The notes beneath the pieces were generated by a model that was given only the letters and a program-made list of their open reading frames with translations, was not told the DNA's origin and made no database searches. From the NCBI GenBank assembly GCA_013289985.1, contig JABCYW010000050.1, positions 1-36,788 on the forward strand: a stretch of 36,788 nucleotides of DNA. The letters run 5' to 3'. Below are positions 26,201 to 33,951 of this stretch, in pieces. Origin of the DNA: Betaproteobacteria bacterium (GTDB lineage Bacteria > Pseudomonadota > Gammaproteobacteria > Burkholderiales > Burkholderiaceae_C). Both the position numbers and the translations under genes were made by a program. Positions within the stretch are counted from its first letter, which is position 1, and each line of letters opens with the position of its first letter.

Positions 26201-26351
26201 CGTCGGCGCCAGGCTGACCGTTCGCAGTGTTCTGGATGCGGGCACGGAAGTGGATTTCATTGCGCCCGGGGCACGGGCGTACAGTAGACCCATTCCGACC
26301 CGATCGTGGCTGTTCCACAAGATGCTCGCGCCAGGCGAAATCCACAAATGA
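23262..26351 (+). CDS. Sensor histidine kinase with periplasmic propeller (Reg_prop/Y_Y_Y, HisKA_3)
   Basis: A 1029-residue membrane sensor. GTG 23262 (AAGGG upstream) starts a signal sequence ending near ALA-LD. About 650 residues of beta-propeller repeats follow, with recurring DGxLWIG/GNIWFG blades, then a Y_Y_Y domain (about 690-755, RYRLEGHDNDWQ and NLPPGNYRFRVKASN). A membrane helix lies at about 760-783. The HisKA_3 dimerisation helix carries phospho-His810 in RDLHDTLLQRFHG. The HATPase domain has DDGKGI and GHFGLSGMRERAELVGARL. This is the LytS/NarX-like kinase class that pairs with NarL-type regulators. Its TGA overlaps the start of the next gene, which begins with just such a regulator. 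Ligand unknown. Confidence 0.93.
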   Translation: MIQQEDQPRRHLVAGLLLASVLFSSPPPALALDPPLQIAQYAHTSWTARDGALLGLVFAIAQTPDGYLWIAGSFGLFRFDGLRFVPWQPPKGQSLPDSPYSLLVSRDGTLWIGTFGGLASWNGTELKRYSQTDRGFVTSLLEDHEGTIWAGLFADPGRLCAIRAGQARCSTPEGGFGGYVWSLGEDSAGNLWAGAESGVWQWKPGTPRRFALPGMRVGDLSTTDDGQILVGVRGAGLEQVDGDRLVPFPIRRAAKPEELLSDRDVKANKLLRDHDGGLWIGTEGLGIIHVKDGKADVFTRAEGLSGNIACSLFEDREGNIWFGSEKGLDRFRKLPVTSLSTQQGLPNEVTKSVLATTDGSVWVATDDGLARWKDAKPVVYKERDGLPDSRVQSLYQDAGGRLWASTGRGLAYFATDHFVAVSGVPGNEIYSITGDGAGNLWLSGNEGLGRLSEGRFVENIPWTVLGRRQQVKVIVADRGGVWLSFWQDGGVMFYKDGKVEATYTSAQGLGAGHVAGLRLGADGAVWAATEEGGLSRIKDGRVTTLTVANGLPCNTIHWSALDDNGALWMYTACGLARVARDDLAAWIADPNHRVVPKLWGGADGVPLLALTPAYFNPPVAKGPDGKFWFVSGADVQLIDPGHLPFNPLPPPVHIETLVADHKSYAVSNGLRLPPLVRDMTIEFAALSLVDPKNMRFRYRLEGHDNDWQEAIDRRQASYTNLPPGNYRFRVKASNNSGVWNEEGAQLDFSILPAFYQTTWFRLACVVLLIGLAWSGFQLWLHMRIRRLHRQFEATLEARVAERTRIARDLHDTLLQRFHGLLLQFQAALNLLPDRPRESKQVLAGAIDQVAEAITESRDTVQGLRTSALETNELEDSLRALAEDLANENGHAAVARVEVQGTPQALHPLVRDETFRVAGEALRNAFRHADAKQIDVEIRYEAQRLCVRVRDDGKGIAQEVLRTGRKEGHFGLSGMRERAELVGARLTVRSVLDAGTEVDFIAPGARAYSRPIPTRSWLFHKMLAPGEIHK

Positions 26352-28159
26352 CGGAAGATCTGCCCCGCATCCAGGTTCTCTGCGTGGACGATCACCCGAT
26401 CGTGCGGCAGGGAATCGCGATGCTGCTTTCCGTGGAGCCGGACATGGCCCTCGTGGCGGAGGCATCGAACGGGCGCGAAGCGATCCAGCAGTTCCGGGCG
26501 CACAGGCCGGACGTCACGCTCATGGACCTGCAGATGCCCGCGATGGGCGGACTCGACGCGATCGGCGCGATCCGGGCCGAGTTCCCGGACGCCCGGATCA
26601 TCGTGCTCACCACTTATGTCGGCGACGCGCAGGCGCAGCGCGCGTTGCAGGCCGGCGCTCGCGGCTACCTTCTGAAGAACGCACTGCACAAGGAACTGCT
26701 GGATGCCATCCGCGCCGTGCACGCCGGTCGCAAGGCGCTTCCCTCGGAGGTGTCGTTCGAGCTGGCCGAGCAAGCCACGGACGACAATCTCACGCCGGCA
26801 GAGATCAGCGTCCTGAGATTCATCGCCCAGGGCGACGCCTACTCCGACGTCGCCAGGGCGCTCTCGCTCAGCGAAGAGAAGGTCGAAGGCCAGGTGCGAA
26901 GCATCCTGGCCAAGCTCGACGCCCAGGATCGCGCGCATGCCGCGTCCGTCGAACTCGATCGCGGGATGGTCCAGACCGAGCGCGCTGCCCGGCATGCCGC
27001 CGAGGCAGCCAACCGCGCAAAGAGCGAGTTCCTTGCCGGCATGAGCCACGAGCTGCGCACGCCGCTGAACGGCGTCCTCGGCTATGCGCAGCTGCTGACC
27101 ATGGAGGGCGGCTTGAACGCGCAGCAGGCGCGCGGCCTGGACACCATCCATCAAAGCGGGCTGCACCTGCTGGCGCTGATCAACGACATCCTCGACCTGG
27201 CGCGCATCGAGGCCGGCCACGCGGAACTGAGCCGCGCACCGGTGAACCTGTCCGGCCTCCTGCAGTCGGTGGTGCAGCTCATGAGGGTGAAGGCCGACGA
27301 GAAGCGCCTGGCCTTCGGCTTCGATGCAGTGGCGGGCCTTCCCGATGCCGTGCTGGCCGACGAACGCCGCCTGCGCCAGGTGCTGCTGAACCTTCTGGGC
27401 AATGCGATCAAGTTCACCGACAACGGCCAGGTCAGCCTGCGCGCCTCTGCCGAGACCAAGGGGCCGGGGCAGGTTCTGTTGCGGCTGGATGTCGAGGACA
27501 CCGGCGTCGGCATGCGTCCCGACGAGCTGGGCCGCATCTTCGAGCCCTTCGAGCAGGTGGGCGACGTGCAGCGCCGCAGCGGCGGCACCGGACTGGGCCT
27601 CACGATCACCCGCGCGCTGGTGAACGACATGGGCGGCCAGGTGCAGGTGAGCAGCGAGTTCGGCCGCGGCACGCGTTTCCGTGTGGAGCTGCCCTTGCCT
27701 CTCGCGCAGCCGGCGGAATCGGCTACCCGGAAGGTTCCCGGCGTCGCGCGCTACCAGGGGCCGCTGAAGCGGGTTCTGGTGGTCGACGACGCGGCAGTGA
27801 ACCGCACGCTGATGTGGGACTTCCTCACGAACGCCGGATTCATGGTGGCGCTGGTCAGCGACGGCGGTGAACTGCTGGAGACCGCCAAGAGCTTCCGGCC
27901 GGACCTGATCCTCATCGACAGCGTGATGCCGTCTGTGGACGGCGTGGAAGCCACGCGCCGAGTGCGGCAGGATGCCGATCTGGGCGCGGTGCCGGTGATC
28001 GCGGTCTCGGCTTCGGCCAGCGCGGAGCACCGTGCCGCCTGCCTGCGGGCCGGCGCCAACGTGTTCGTGGCCAAGCCGGTGTCCCTGGAGGCGCTGCGGG
28101 CGCATATCGGAGAGCAGTTGGGCCTGCGATGGATCGAGCCGACCGCAGGCGCTGACTGA
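26348..28159 (+). CDS. NarL-type response regulator fused to a hybrid histidine kinase (REC-HTH-HisKA-HATPase-REC)
   Basis: A 603-residue single polypeptide. Residues 7-122 form a receiver with acidic pocket Asp14/Asp15, phospho-Asp60 (LMDLQMP) and Lys110. Residues 147-208 form a LuxR/NarL HTH (LTPAEISVLRFIAQGDAYSDVARAL). A coiled linker leads to HisKA with His234 (SHELRTPLNG), then HATPase_c with Asn352 (LLGNAIKFTDNG), DTGVGM (385-390) and GGTGLGLTI. Residues 475-590 form a second receiver with Asp524 (LIDSVMP) and Lys576. The frame is open throughout. ATG 26348 overlaps the TGA of the propeller kinase, so it is the cognate partner. Fusion of a full NarL regulator to a kinase is unusual. Confidence 0.92.
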   Translation: MTEDLPRIQVLCVDDHPIVRQGIAMLLSVEPDMALVAEASNGREAIQQFRAHRPDVTLMDLQMPAMGGLDAIGAIRAEFPDARIIVLTTYVGDAQAQRALQAGARGYLLKNALHKELLDAIRAVHAGRKALPSEVSFELAEQATDDNLTPAEISVLRFIAQGDAYSDVARALSLSEEKVEGQVRSILAKLDAQDRAHAASVELDRGMVQTERAARHAAEAANRAKSEFLAGMSHELRTPLNGVLGYAQLLTMEGGLNAQQARGLDTIHQSGLHLLALINDILDLARIEAGHAELSRAPVNLSGLLQSVVQLMRVKADEKRLAFGFDAVAGLPDAVLADERRLRQVLLNLLGNAIKFTDNGQVSLRASAETKGPGQVLLRLDVEDTGVGMRPDELGRIFEPFEQVGDVQRRSGGTGLGLTITRALVNDMGGQVQVSSEFGRGTRFRVELPLPLAQPAESATRKVPGVARYQGPLKRVLVVDDAAVNRTLMWDFLTNAGFMVALVSDGGELLETAKSFRPDLILIDSVMPSVDGVEATRRVRQDADLGAVPVIAVSASASAEHRAACLRAGANVFVAKPVSLEALRAHIGEQLGLRWIEPTAGAD

Positions 28160-28697
28160 CGCGATCGGTGATGCAAGGTGTGCGGTCAGGCCTTCGACGT
28201 GGCCAATTTTGCGGCGACTCCGCGCTTGCCGATGCCCCGCCGAGCTGCGATCGCAGTCAGGGCTGGCTCAAAGTGTGACTTGACCGAAAGGTTGCCGAGC
28301 GGTTAACCCATAGGTTGGCCGAAATCTGCCCTGCGCGAGTCGCTTCGGGGCAATTTTGGGGCGGCGCCGACCCCGTTTCGGCCGCCGCACCGACCATGTT
28401 GAAGCGAAGTTTGGCCGAGAATTTATCTTTCCAAATCAATGTCTTAGGCGCGCCGCCCCAACGTCGCATGCATAGCTTGGCCGAGAGTTGGCAAGTGCGG
28501 AGCCCGAATTCGTCGTCAGCGGACTGAAGGCCGTCAATCGAGAATTTGACGCCAGATCTGGACACGATCTATCGTTTCTACGTCGGCCATCCCGGTCGTC
28601 CAGCTCAGCACATCCGCTGGCTGAAATCGTAGGTTGCTCTCCGACCGCGTCGTCCAACCGCGCGTGAACCGCAACCGCTCCCTTGAGAGGACGCGTT
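28160..28697. other. 538-bp junction region with TTGGCCGA direct repeats
   Basis: No convincing gene; the base composition falls and translations in all frames are unstructured. It marks the boundary between conserved chromosome and the accessory region. Its main content is the repeat cluster at 28280-28486, listed separately. A GAGAGG Shine-Dalgarno near 28685-28690 serves the gene starting at 28698. Confidence 0.6.
28280..28486 (+). repeat. Five same-direction TTGGCCGA-type repeats (candidate transposon end)
   Basis: Copies are TTGACCGAAA (28280-28289), TTGCCGAGC (28292-28300), TTGGCCGAAA (28315-28324), TTGGCCGAGA (28411-28420) and TTGGCCGAGA (28477-28486). All point the same way with uneven spacing. 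Arrays of short repeats like this occur at the ends of Tn7/Tn5053-like elements as transposase-binding sites. TGTGACTTGACCGAA near 28274 could be the terminal TGT. The opposite end is not visible in the window, so this is inference. Confidence 0.45.
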
Positions 28698-29927
28698 ATG
28701 CGCGCGCAGATCATCCCCCAAAAAGCCACGAAGGCCGTCCGGGAGAGCAAGAGCCGGCTGGAGCAGCGCATCGAGCGCCTCCTGCTTGAAATGAGTAACA
28801 CGGTGACCAGCATCGGTGCGGACCAATGGCGGGATCAACTTGCACTTCTGCTTTCTCATCCCAAGCCCCCAAAGGGGCTGGAAATCTTCCATCAGGCTAT
28901 GCGCGCCGCGATTGTCAGGCCACGGCGCGACGAGCAATTCGTTGACCGCGTACTGGAGGCGGTTGCTGCTTCCGAGCGATATCGTCGGCTTGACAACTAC
29001 CTCGAGCCGATTCAGCTTGCACTCCTCTCCTTCGTGAGTAGCGTTTCGCGCAGGCCGAGCGTGATGATGTCGGCGGTTGGAAGGCTTATCAGACATTCGG
29101 GCGCAAAGCTCCCGCTCCAGATGTCTTGCTGGCCGTTGGAGCCTCACGTTCAACCGCGCCAAGTCGAGAAGAAATATGCGCGATATGCGCAGGTTGACGT
29201 CGCCGGCTCAGTGCAGCGAGCCGTCAATGTTCTGCTCGAGGAGCGCGCCACCGGCTCAGGAGCCTTCGCAACGTGGAGCTATGAGGACCGCCTGGCGGGA
29301 CTAAAGGCGCTGTGGCTTGCGTACTCATATTGCAGCGTTGGCACCGCAAGCTCAGTTTGTCTGAAGGCGGAAGACTTGCGCAGCGACTTCGAGCGCTGTG
29401 GCGCTCCTCTCTGGAAGCAACTGAACGCGTTGATCGCAAAGTCCTCACGCACGAGCGGCGAACAGGCGGGACTGAACACGAGCGCAGATTTTGCGCGCCT
29501 GACCCTCTCGGTAGGTACCGCTCGTGATGAGGATCTGTGGGTGGCGGAAGATGATGAAGAACAGGTGCCTGAAGCTTCGCTGAGTGGCCTCACACATAGC
29601 CGGCATTACGACAATTTTCTGAAGACCGAGTGCGACTTTTCAAAGGTCAGCTGGATTTGCACCGCCAATACCCTGAGCGCGATTTCCAAGCCGATGCAGT
29701 CTCGCCTCCGCATCGTGCTGGTTCCGCAACCGCGGCGCGAAGATCTGCCCCGCGTTTGCGCTGGCGTGATCTCCGAGCTTGAGAAGCGTTGGGGGGTACC
29801 CACAGGAACCATTCCGTCGGTGGCGGAGCTCGCCTTCGATATGACGCGCCTCACCAGTGCGCGCCAAGCGCGTGCCGCGACTGAAGCGGTGGTGTCCTTG
29901 TGGGCGAGATCAGTGGTTCGCCACTGA
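28698..29927 (+). CDS. AAA+ ATPase C-terminal remnant fused to an unrecognised N-terminal region; Walker motifs absent
   Basis: A 409-residue open frame from ATG 28698. Residues about 302-409 match the end of a Lon-like AAA+ domain: HYDNFLKTECDFSKVSWICTANTLSAI (sensor-1 region with TAN) and PMQSRLRIVLVPQP (arginine-finger region). The first 300 residues are helical and contain no Walker A (GxxxxGKT) or Walker B segment, so the ATP-binding half of the domain is missing. The likeliest explanation is an in-frame internal deletion near residue 300 (about 29600), leaving the N-terminal domain joined to the AAA+ tail. Probably not an active ATPase. Lower GC than the left half of the window. Confidence 0.7.
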   Translation: MRAQIIPQKATKAVRESKSRLEQRIERLLLEMSNTVTSIGADQWRDQLALLLSHPKPPKGLEIFHQAMRAAIVRPRRDEQFVDRVLEAVAASERYRRLDNYLEPIQLALLSFVSSVSRRPSVMMSAVGRLIRHSGAKLPLQMSCWPLEPHVQPRQVEKKYARYAQVDVAGSVQRAVNVLLEERATGSGAFATWSYEDRLAGLKALWLAYSYCSVGTASSVCLKAEDLRSDFERCGAPLWKQLNALIAKSSRTSGEQAGLNTSADFARLTLSVGTARDEDLWVAEDDEEQVPEASLSGLTHSRHYDNFLKTECDFSKVSWICTANTLSAISKPMQSRLRIVLVPQPRREDLPRVCAGVISELEKRWGVPTGTIPSVAELAFDMTRLTSARQARAATEAVVSLWARSVVRH

Positions 29928-29997
29928 AAGGTGCGGACGATGTGGCTCCGCCTTCAGCCGCCGCGCGAGCAGAGAATCTATAACTGACGAGGCAATT

Positions 29998-30192
29998 GTG
30001 ACCACGAATTTTGAGCGATACCGGACTCTTCATTGGGGCGCGGCCATCTTGAGTCAGTTGCTTGCTGAACTGTGGATTCCGGTTATGTTGGCCAAACGTG
30101 CCGATGTCCTGCTGACGTCAGATCCTGAGCTGACGGGATCGGACCTTCGGCTGAGGAACGACATTCGGGCAGCTCTGCTTACACTTGCTTGA
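29998..30192 (+). CDS. Short hypothetical protein
   Basis: A 64-residue frame from GTG 29998, preceded at a 6-base distance by GAGG. It reads as a compact helical protein (FERYRTLHWGAAILSQLLAELWIP, then SDPELTGSDLRLRNDIRAALLTLA). It follows the AAA+ remnant by 70 bp on the same strand and converges with the Hint gene. I do not recognise a family. It may be the 5' fragment of a longer gene. Confidence 0.4.
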   Translation: MTTNFERYRTLHWGAAILSQLLAELWIPVMLAKRADVLLTSDPELTGSDLRLRNDIRAALLTLA

Positions 30193-30214
30193 TGTCGAAG
30201 ACTCATGCCGGCCA

Positions 30215-31177
30215 TCAGCCGTCGCTCGCGAACGACCGGTTTGGGTCTGGCTGTTTCAGGCTCTGCTGAGCATCGTGTGTCGTCTTGAGATGTCGTGAGT
30301 CGCGTTCGCACCGGTTGAACTTTGGCGGTCTTTCTTCCGCCATTGCCGCCGCATCGGAAGCACTTTCCGTGGGAGGAAAACCGGGATTGCGGACCCATAC
30401 GCCAAGCCTACCGACGAAGTAGGTGTGATTCTCCTCAACCTCAATGTCATAAACTCTTGCTCGCTGGGGAGCGCCGAGATCGCCTTGGAAATACGTCTCC
30501 GCTGGGCCGATACTTGGTTTTGCACCACGCAGATCGACCAACCGTCCCGGAGTCTCGAGGTAGTTTTCTCCCGCCCATCCGAGCCCTGGTTGATCGGTTT
30601 CCCATAGTTCATAAATTTCGTATGCCATGACCTGGCGTCCGTCTTGCAGCAACAACATATGACCTTCTTCAAGATGATCGACCGCCGTCCAGCCGACATC
30701 TTGGACCCAGAACGGGTGGTTACCTGTACCGACTACTGTTTCGACTTTATCTAGCCAATACGGATGATTTTCGTCGGTGGCGATATCCTCCGGCAAATTA
30801 TTGTCTTCTTCGCTAGGCAGCAGCGAATATGAGATTTTGGAAACCTCTTTGTTATCGAACACAAATGTATTGATGACCCGCTTATAGGAAATTTCTCCCT
30901 TCGTATCAGGTTGCGACAGGACCCAATCGCCGACGCGCAATTCCTCGATGGACACCGGGCCGTCCTTGGTGTGGACAAGCGTTCCCGCTACAAAGCACCC
31001 GCCCTTGCTGCCGACGCCTCTCAGGTTCTTGCATTCCCTGGATGCCGCCTTGACGGTGTCTTGGTACAAGACGTCAGCGGACACGCCTTCTCCGGCAGCA
31101 ACCTGATCCAAGGTCTCATCGAAACTCAATGTCCCATCAGTGAAATTCAATTGGGTTGCGGATTGCTGATTGACCAT
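30215..31177 (-). CDS. Hint-domain polymorphic-toxin fragment
   Basis: A 320-residue protein containing a Hint (hedgehog/intein) pretoxin domain. It starts at Cys61 (GGCFVAGTLVHTKDGP), continues through SIEELRVGDWVLSQ, and has block-B-like NHPFWV at 153-158, preceded by a second NHPYW at 137-141. It ends with VYDIEVEENHTYFVGRLGVWVRN at 242-264. In polymorphic toxins this autoproteolytic domain releases the C-terminal toxin. Here only 56 residues follow, with no recognised toxin fold. ATG 31177 has no Shine-Dalgarno and only 60 residues precede the domain, so this is probably the 3' end of a larger Rhs/contact-dependent toxin gene. GC is markedly lower than in the left half. Confidence 0.75.
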   Translation of the reverse strand: MVNQQSATQLNFTDGTLSFDETLDQVAAGEGVSADVLYQDTVKAASRECKNLRGVGSKGGCFVAGTLVHTKDGPVSIEELRVGDWVLSQPDTKGEISYKRVINTFVFDNKEVSKISYSLLPSEEDNNLPEDIATDENHPYWLDKVETVVGTGNHPFWVQDVGWTAVDHLEEGHMLLLQDGRQVMAYEIYELWETDQPGLGWAGENYLETPGRLVDLRGAKPSIGPAETYFQGDLGAPQRARVYDIEVEENHTYFVGRLGVWVRNPGFPPTESASDAAAMAEERPPKFNRCERDSRHLKTTHDAQQSLKQPDPNRSFASDG

Positions 31178-31491
31178 GTCTGTCGGCGCCGATTAAATTT
31201 TGACGCAGGGACGGCGCCCGCAGCGTCGCCCCCGGCTTTGGATAACTCTACCTCCATTCGCTCGTTTTCGTCCGCGTTGAGCACCTCTCTGGCGCGGGCG
31301 GGTCGCTCGGAGGGCGGAGCCCACAGGGTGATGTCCCGAGCCATGGTGTAGGTCACTTACCCGAACAGGCTGAGATTCACATGCTCAGCGTGCCACTGCG
31401 GGCAGCCGAGTCGGGGCAGTATCGCTGACGGTCTGCAAGCCCTCAAGCTGCATGTACCGCCCGTCGACGGCTTCAAACCGTCCTTCGCTAA
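31178..31491. other. 314-bp decayed stretch between toxin fragments
   Basis: Contains no gene I can support. A minus-strand frame (31147-31356) starting MTYTMARDITLWAPP overlaps the Hint start in another frame and has no ribosome site. A + frame around 31430-31500 (KLHVPPVDGFKPSFAKGW) looks protein-like but is cut by stops. Both fit broken genes of the neighbouring toxin cluster. Confidence 0.4.
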
Positions 31492-31851
31492 AGGCTGGTT
31501 TCCCGTGATCTACTTGGCAAGCAGCAGGTCGGCACTCAGCAATACACGAGCGTACTCGCCACTCAAATTGGCCAATGCCACACGGTGTATGTCTTCGGCG
31601 GAACGCGGGTTGCCATCGAGGTCGGGGCGGTCATAGGTGTAGCAACCCTCAATGTGAAGAAAGGCACCTACGACGGGTCGGGCCATGCCATGGCCACCCG
31701 CAAGGGCAAGGGCAAGCTCCAGTTTCTCGATCCCAACCTTGGGATCATGGAATTCGACAACTCGCTGGAGTTCTTCAACTGGCTGCCGCAGTACCTCGAC
31801 ATGAACTACAAGGGGTTGCTAACGCAGCAGGCTCAGGTCAAGCGTTTCTAA
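31492..31851 (+). pseudogene. 5'-truncated YopT-like (C58) cysteine protease
   Basis: The frame is open from 31492 (after a TAA) to 31851, 119 codons, without a good start. DGSGHAMATRKGKGKLQFLDPNLGIMEFDN carries the His (GHAMA) and Asp (LDPNLG) of the YopT/AvrPphB-type papain-fold catalytic triad, followed by FFNWLPQYLDMNY. The segment that would hold the catalytic Cys, normally over 100 residues upstream, is absent. Such domains are effectors in type III and polymorphic-toxin systems. This is an inactive remnant beside the Hint fragment. Confidence 0.6.
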
Positions 31852-32649
31852 CCAGCAGGCGCATTGGCGCACTCGCGACGCGACTGAGCGTCTGCTTCAA
31901 GCTCCATACCGGCCTCTGGCAAGCCGCGGTCGCATGCCTGCACCCGCTGCATTGGAGCCGGTCGCCAGTTGTCCGGAGGGGCGGCCCGAGCGACCCGTGG
32001 TGACGCACCCTCGCCAAGTCTGACGCGATATCTGCGGCGCAAACATGGCTGCGCTGAGCGACCGGTCTGGAGCGGCTTCGCGACGTTCGAGACGCATGCC
32101 GACGCAGCCTCGAGTCGACGAGAACCGAATGACCGCTGCTGGTGTCCGCGAACTCACGCTCTCGAAAGCATAGCCGACGACGGTCGCTAGCAGCGACCAG
32201 AACGAGGCCGACCCAGAGGCGACCTTCGACCCGCCAGACTGGTCGCGGTAAAGCCGCCATTCAGCAGCCGTTTGCGATCGACAGGTCATGAGCCGCGTGC
32301 AGCCTCTCGGCAATCATGCCGGGATCGGAGCGGCGTGCTGCGCGCTTTCGCGTGGGTGAACATCGCCCAAGACGTCCAGGGGATTCCGGGGGCCACGCCT
32401 TGCTGGGTCAAGACTTGATCCCAGCGATGTGCGATCATCACGTCGTGACATCCAACGGCCGCCTTCACCAGCAAACGTCCCCCTCTGCGGGCCGCACGCT
32501 GTGCCGTGCGTCGATTGCTCCCGCCGCCGTCTCGATTCGAATTCTCCAGGACCGTTGAGCTGCGGCTTCTCGCCGGTGCCCGACGGTCCCTTCGCATGCT
32601 GCGGCGCTGCCAATGCGCCATCCCATGAGTTGATCGACGGAGAGCTTCA
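31852..32649. other. 798-bp stretch without a convincing gene
   Basis: All long open frames here are Arg/Ser-rich and unlike known proteins. Visible structure is a perfect hairpin GGTCGCT-AGC-AGCGACC at 32182-32198. There are two versions of a dispersed AATGACCGCT-type sequence, at 32126-32142 on + and 32251-32265 on -. The last bases (GGAG at 32639-32642) form the ribosome site of the dehydratase gene. Probably decayed mobile-element DNA. Confidence 0.45.
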
Positions 32650-33654
32650 ATGTTTCAAGTTCGTCAGGGCGCCGAGTCGCCATACCCCCTGCTTCAGGAT
32701 ATCGAAGGTGCCGCTGGGCGCCTGGCCGGCAAAGTATTGCAGACACCGGTGTGGCGCTGGCAAACAGGCATCGCCAGCCAGTTGAGTCCGCAGACCGAGG
32801 TCTGGCTGAAGCTGGAACTGTTCCAGCGCACCGGCAGCTTCAAGCTTCGTGGCGCGCTGAACTGCATTCAGGCGCTCGATGACGCGGCCCTTGCTCGCGG
32901 CGTGGTGACGGCGAGCGCGGGCAACCACGCAGTGGCGGTGGCCTACGCGGCGCGCACTGCCGGCACCACCGCCAAGCTCGCCATCCCGCGCCACGCTAGC
33001 CCGGTGCGCGTGGCGGCCTGCCGTGACCAAGGGGCCGAACTCTTGTTCACCGACACCATCCACCAGGCGTTCGCACTGGCGCAGCAGCTGGTGGCCGACG
33101 AGGGTCGCAGCATGGTCCATCCCTTCGACGGACCGCTTACCGCGGAAGGCACGGCGACCATTGGCCTTGAGCTGATGCACCAAGTGCAGGAGCTCGACGC
33201 CGTGATCGTGCCGGTGGGCGGCGGCGGGCTGTGCGGTGGCATCGCTTCGGCGGTGAAGCAGATCAATCCGAGCATCCAGGTCTTCGGTGTGGAACCCTAC
33301 GGTGCAGATGCCATGCACCGCAGCTTCCAGGCCGGTCGGCCGCAGGTGCTCGAACACGTGGACACCGTGGCCGACAGCCTGGGCGCCCCGTATGCGCTGG
33401 ACTACAGCTACGGCGTGTGCCGGCGCTTCGTGGACGAGATTGTTCGTGTGAAGGACGATGAGATGGTTGCGTCCATGCACCACCTGTTTCGTGACATGAA
33501 ATTGGTCGCGGAGCCAGCGGCCGCCGCGGCCACTGCGGCTTTGCTGGGGCCAGTACGCGAGCGGCTCGATGGAATGCGCGTGGCGCTGATCGTGTGCGGA
33601 TCCAACATCGACAATGCCCGCTTCAGCGAACTGCTGGCAGGCTACGTCCAGTAG
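32650..33654 (+). CDS. PLP-dependent serine/threonine dehydratase
   Basis: A 334-residue fold-type II PLP enzyme. The PLP lysine is Lys65 in TGSFKLRGA. The substrate loop TASAGNHA is at 87-94. The phosphate-binding glycine loop GGGGLCGG is at 190-197, and CGSNID at 316-321 lies near the pyridine ring. No ACT-type regulatory domain is present, so this is the short catabolic form. It deaminates threonine or serine to a 2-oxo acid and ammonia. GGAG precedes ATG 32650 by about 8 bases. GC is higher than in its neighbours. It is flanked by gene debris, so it is either a chromosomal island remnant or cargo. Substrate choice (Thr, Ser or a hydroxyaspartate) is not decided. Confidence 0.9.
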   Translation: MFQVRQGAESPYPLLQDIEGAAGRLAGKVLQTPVWRWQTGIASQLSPQTEVWLKLELFQRTGSFKLRGALNCIQALDDAALARGVVTASAGNHAVAVAYAARTAGTTAKLAIPRHASPVRVAACRDQGAELLFTDTIHQAFALAQQLVADEGRSMVHPFDGPLTAEGTATIGLELMHQVQELDAVIVPVGGGGLCGGIASAVKQINPSIQVFGVEPYGADAMHRSFQAGRPQVLEHVDTVADSLGAPYALDYSYGVCRRFVDEIVRVKDDEMVASMHHLFRDMKLVAEPAAAAATAALLGPVRERLDGMRVALIVCGSNIDNARFSELLAGYVQ

Positions 33655-33951
33655 ACCGGTGCGTTCTTCGCGGCGGGACTCCGCATAGCAGCCGCTCGCC
33701 ACTGACCGGTTGTGGCCGACATGCGTCTTCGACACAGACGGCCTGTCCGTCGGATGGGTCGTCAACCGGCGGCCGACTGCTTTGCGCAGCATCGACAACC
33801 GTGGCTCCCTGCTAATCTGCACCTGAGGTCGACCCGTTGCTGCCCTACTCCAGCGTGGTGAGGCGCCCGAATCCTGACGGTCGAGTCGTCGGCAAGCGAA
33901 CGCATAATCTCCTGAAAGTTGCACTCAATGGTTGATCGGAGGAGGACTGCG
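33655..33951. other. 297-bp gap before the 325-residue hypothetical gene
   Basis: No gene supported. It includes a GTGGCCGACATGCGTC stretch loosely related to other intergenic repeats in this region. It ends in an unusually strong Shine-Dalgarno, GGAGGAGGA at 33938-33946, five bases before ATG 33952. Confidence 0.4.

Noticed and set aside
31147-31356. 69-codon minus-strand frame upstream of the Hint gene
   Set aside because: No Shine-Dalgarno, no recognisable family, and it overlaps the Hint start in another frame. It could be a frameshifted remnant, but that cannot be supported.
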